A DNA stretch of 64,000 nt from Gymnogyps californianus (Eukaryota; Chordata; Aves; Accipitriformes; Cathartidae), in NCBI RefSeq assembly GCF_018139145.2, contig NC_059478.1, positions 12,879,001 to 12,943,000 on the forward strand, read 5' to 3'. The notes under the pieces are model-generated. The model was not told the DNA's origin. It did no database searches and saw only the letters and a list, made by a program, of their open reading frames with translations. The translations under genes were made by a program, and so were the position numbers. Positions 61,655-64,000 of the stretch are shown one piece after another. Positions within the stretch are counted from its first letter, which is position 1. Each line of letters begins with the position of its first letter.

Positions 61655-64000
61655 AAATAGTCAAGATATAGGTTTAGAAGCTTTATAGCACCACTTTAAA
61701 ATAGGCAAAATAGATCCTATGGGTGCATTCACAGTGTTAAACAGCATTTAACAAGGCATCTTCTATTAAAATCATAGGTTGCTGTCTGGGAAAAAAAAAA
61801 GAGCAGCAAGAGTGTAATGGAAAACAAAATAAATCACACAAATGCAAACTGAATCTTAGCTATGAATCTGGCCTTAGGCAATTTGGCACCAGTTTGCACC
61901 CTTGGAAAGCAGCTGCATTGCAGAGGAGCTGCTCTCTGATGGGAGGGTGGCTTTACAAGCCTGTTCAAGGCTCTGCTGCAGCACTCTGCCAAATGAGTTT
62001 CTTCTGCCCAGGGACAGGTGCTGAATCATGTCTCTCTTGGTCAAACAGGAGCCATCTGCTTCTGTACCAGCACTGTCCTTTCCTGGTGGAGATGTTGGCC
62101 TCTCCTCTGTGATGGAGAAGCTGCAGCATAATTGTGGTTCTGGACCTAAGAAGAGGGATCAATGACTGGGCAGTGAATCTAATCCTGTATTCTAAGTAAC
62201 TTAAATTTTTCTGTTAGCACAGTGAAGTTGTCACTCCTTTCACTAACTAGCCCAAATGAGAAGATGATTCTGGAGCCACTGGCATGATATCTAAACCTTT
62301 TGTGGAACAACTTATTTTTAACTAGCATCCCTGAGGCTGTATAAACTTATGAATTTGAGCAATACGCGGTGGGTTGGGAGCAACAGTTAAACAGGATGAT
62401 AAAGTCAGGCTTATAATAAAGGAGGAGAAGTCCCACCTGCCTGGGAGTCTGGGTTGTTCCTACAGCTCCCAAAAAAGGGTGAAGTAGCTCATATTCAGTT
62501 CTCAGTGGTAACGAAGTGCAGTAAGCCAGCAAAACGTAGGTCTTGTGTGGCTTCATGTTTAGTGGCATTGTCTGAAACTGTCCTGCTTTAGTTCCTTCTT
62601 CAAGATGTAAACATGACTTGTACTCGGGTACGTTTGTGACTGAAGTTTTAAAGTGAGGCTATAATTCTGCAGAAAGGATGTTTTTGGGGAAGGTGGTTGA
62701 CTGTGGCCTAAAATAAATGGCTGGTCCCAGACTCCCTGGAGCAGCTTGCTTTCCTTGGACAGCACAGGACGGCAGCACACTAAGCTTCCAATACTGGCAA
62801 ATGTTTCTGAAGTGCTACTAGCTATATTAAAAATGCAAATGCTTGCAGTAGCCCCATTTTGGCCACTCACCCGCAGTTTTCCTGTAGTCATTATTTGTTC
62901 CCATTATTTTCCTGTAGCTCAGCAATTCTCTGCCATGAAAACAGTACACAGAAATAATATTGACAAAAAAGGGGAGAATAGATTGAAAATATATATAGAT
63001 GTAAACACTTATGCATTCCACATTAGCTATTACCATAGAACATGCCAATTAAACTAGTCTGCATTGATAACTGCTATACAATTACTTGAAAATATTGCAA
63101 AACAGCGACTCAATCTGTAAAGAGCACTGAAGAACAAATACAGGAACACATTCTGGTACAGGAAAGTATATGTTTAGTTTTAAGCATGTTTAAGTATTCT
63201 CACTGAATATCTTAGGACTCACATACCCATTGAAATGCTTTACTAAATTATGACCTAAAGCTCTCCAGCTACCTGGAGATAAAGGTAAAAATAAGAAGTG
63301 TGTTTAATACGACAAATATTTTAAAAGAATAAAAACAACAATAAAATGTTGATGCTGGATATGTTCCTGGAATTAGTGAAAAGCCACTGGCTTCATCCAT
63401 CCAGTCATTAATCAAGGAGGAATTCCATGAACTTTGGTTGTCACCCACCTCTTCCAGATAAAGAGTAAACCTGTGCTGCTTAATGGCATGTGAAGTTGTT
63501 AGATACCTCCCTTTGCCTTTTATAAGTACAGAGGTGTTCTTCCACTCTGAGAAACAACAGGTTGGATCCTTAGCTATTTAAGACCAGCCTAAATTTTACA
63601 TTTTGCCAGCCTGAACGAGGACTGATATCTGTCCTGGGCTGTTAATAATCAATAATTCTTCTATTTCTCAAAAAGATGCTACTCTTATTTATTGTAAAAC
63701 AGTTTACTATGTTTTATATATAAATAAAACTTGTGTTTGAAAAGCTATTAATTCTTACTGACAGTAGTGAAAGAAAACTAAGTTGTTCTTAACTCATTTC
63801 TAGATGCTATGAAAATGTTTTGAAAAAGTTTTTAAAAATAAGCCTCATGCCAGGATACTAACCTTCCATAAATATTTTTTCCCTATGAAACATTCAATAG
63901 CAAGAAAATTCTGGCTGAAATCAGCACAAAAAAAAATATTAGATTGTTGTCAACCAGAGCAGAGTGCCTGCCAGAAATATTTAAAGCCGATATTGATTGA

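Larger units (their letters stand above)
54661..64000. other. noncoding sequence, no gene recognised
   Basis: No recognisable genes. It holds two TG microsatellites, C-rich and poly-T runs, and three possible ancient-repeat fragments (54836-54910, 59314-59383, 59958-60046). The GC-richer patch at about 56780-57000 has overlapping frames on both strands rich in Leu/Ser/Cys or Gln/Arg, which is typical of GC-rich noncoding DNA. 58800-59480 is AT-rich and resembles conserved noncoding DNA. Confidence 0.6.

Noticed and set aside
1..64000. CRISPR arrays, bacterial operons, riboswitches or integrons
   Set aside because: There are no regularly spaced direct repeats with unique spacers, no ribosome-binding-site gene chains and no bacterial coding density. 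The sequence is vertebrate.

Overview
The window looks like vertebrate, specifically avian, nuclear DNA. The strongest evidence is two copies of an endogenous-retrovirus LTR type (on the minus strand: TG, a conserved start reading roughly GGTTTTGGCTGGGATAGAG, TATA box, ATTAAA signal, then the GGGGTTAAACCAC end). I recognise this type from many neoavian bird genomes. The rest fits: AT-rich, CpG-poor sequence with short microsatellites, no bacterial-style gene packing, no CRISPR, no operons and few young transposons. The species cannot be named from the sequence.

I could not identify any protein-coding gene, tRNA, rRNA or known small RNA. Open reading frames in the window are at most about 180 codons. 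They overlap on both strands, match no family I recognise, and are about what chance predicts for 64 kb. The window is best read as intergenic sequence or the inside of a very large intron. Exons of a spliced gene or lncRNA could be present but cannot be proven from one sequence.

Layout: 1-20,909 is noncoding, with a canonical G-quadruplex motif (8,867-8,891), a CpG-dense patch (about 12,960-13,125) followed by a polypurine tract, and homopolymer runs. 20,910-21,497 is a solo LTR with a perfect 5-bp target-site duplication. 21,498-41,974 is noncoding with an (AAGG)8 microsatellite and AT-rich stretches that resemble conserved regulatory DNA. 41,975-42,572 is a second LTR in the same orientation whose central third is unrelated to the first. 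42,573-64,000 is noncoding, with a GC-rich block at about 53,640-54,640 carrying two strong splice-donor motifs, two TG microsatellites, and several degraded pieces that resemble ancient MIR-type amniote SINEs.

There is no set of genes working together here. The parts most likely to have a function are possible distal enhancers, which need cross-species alignment, and the LTR promoters. I found no previously undescribed biological system in this window.
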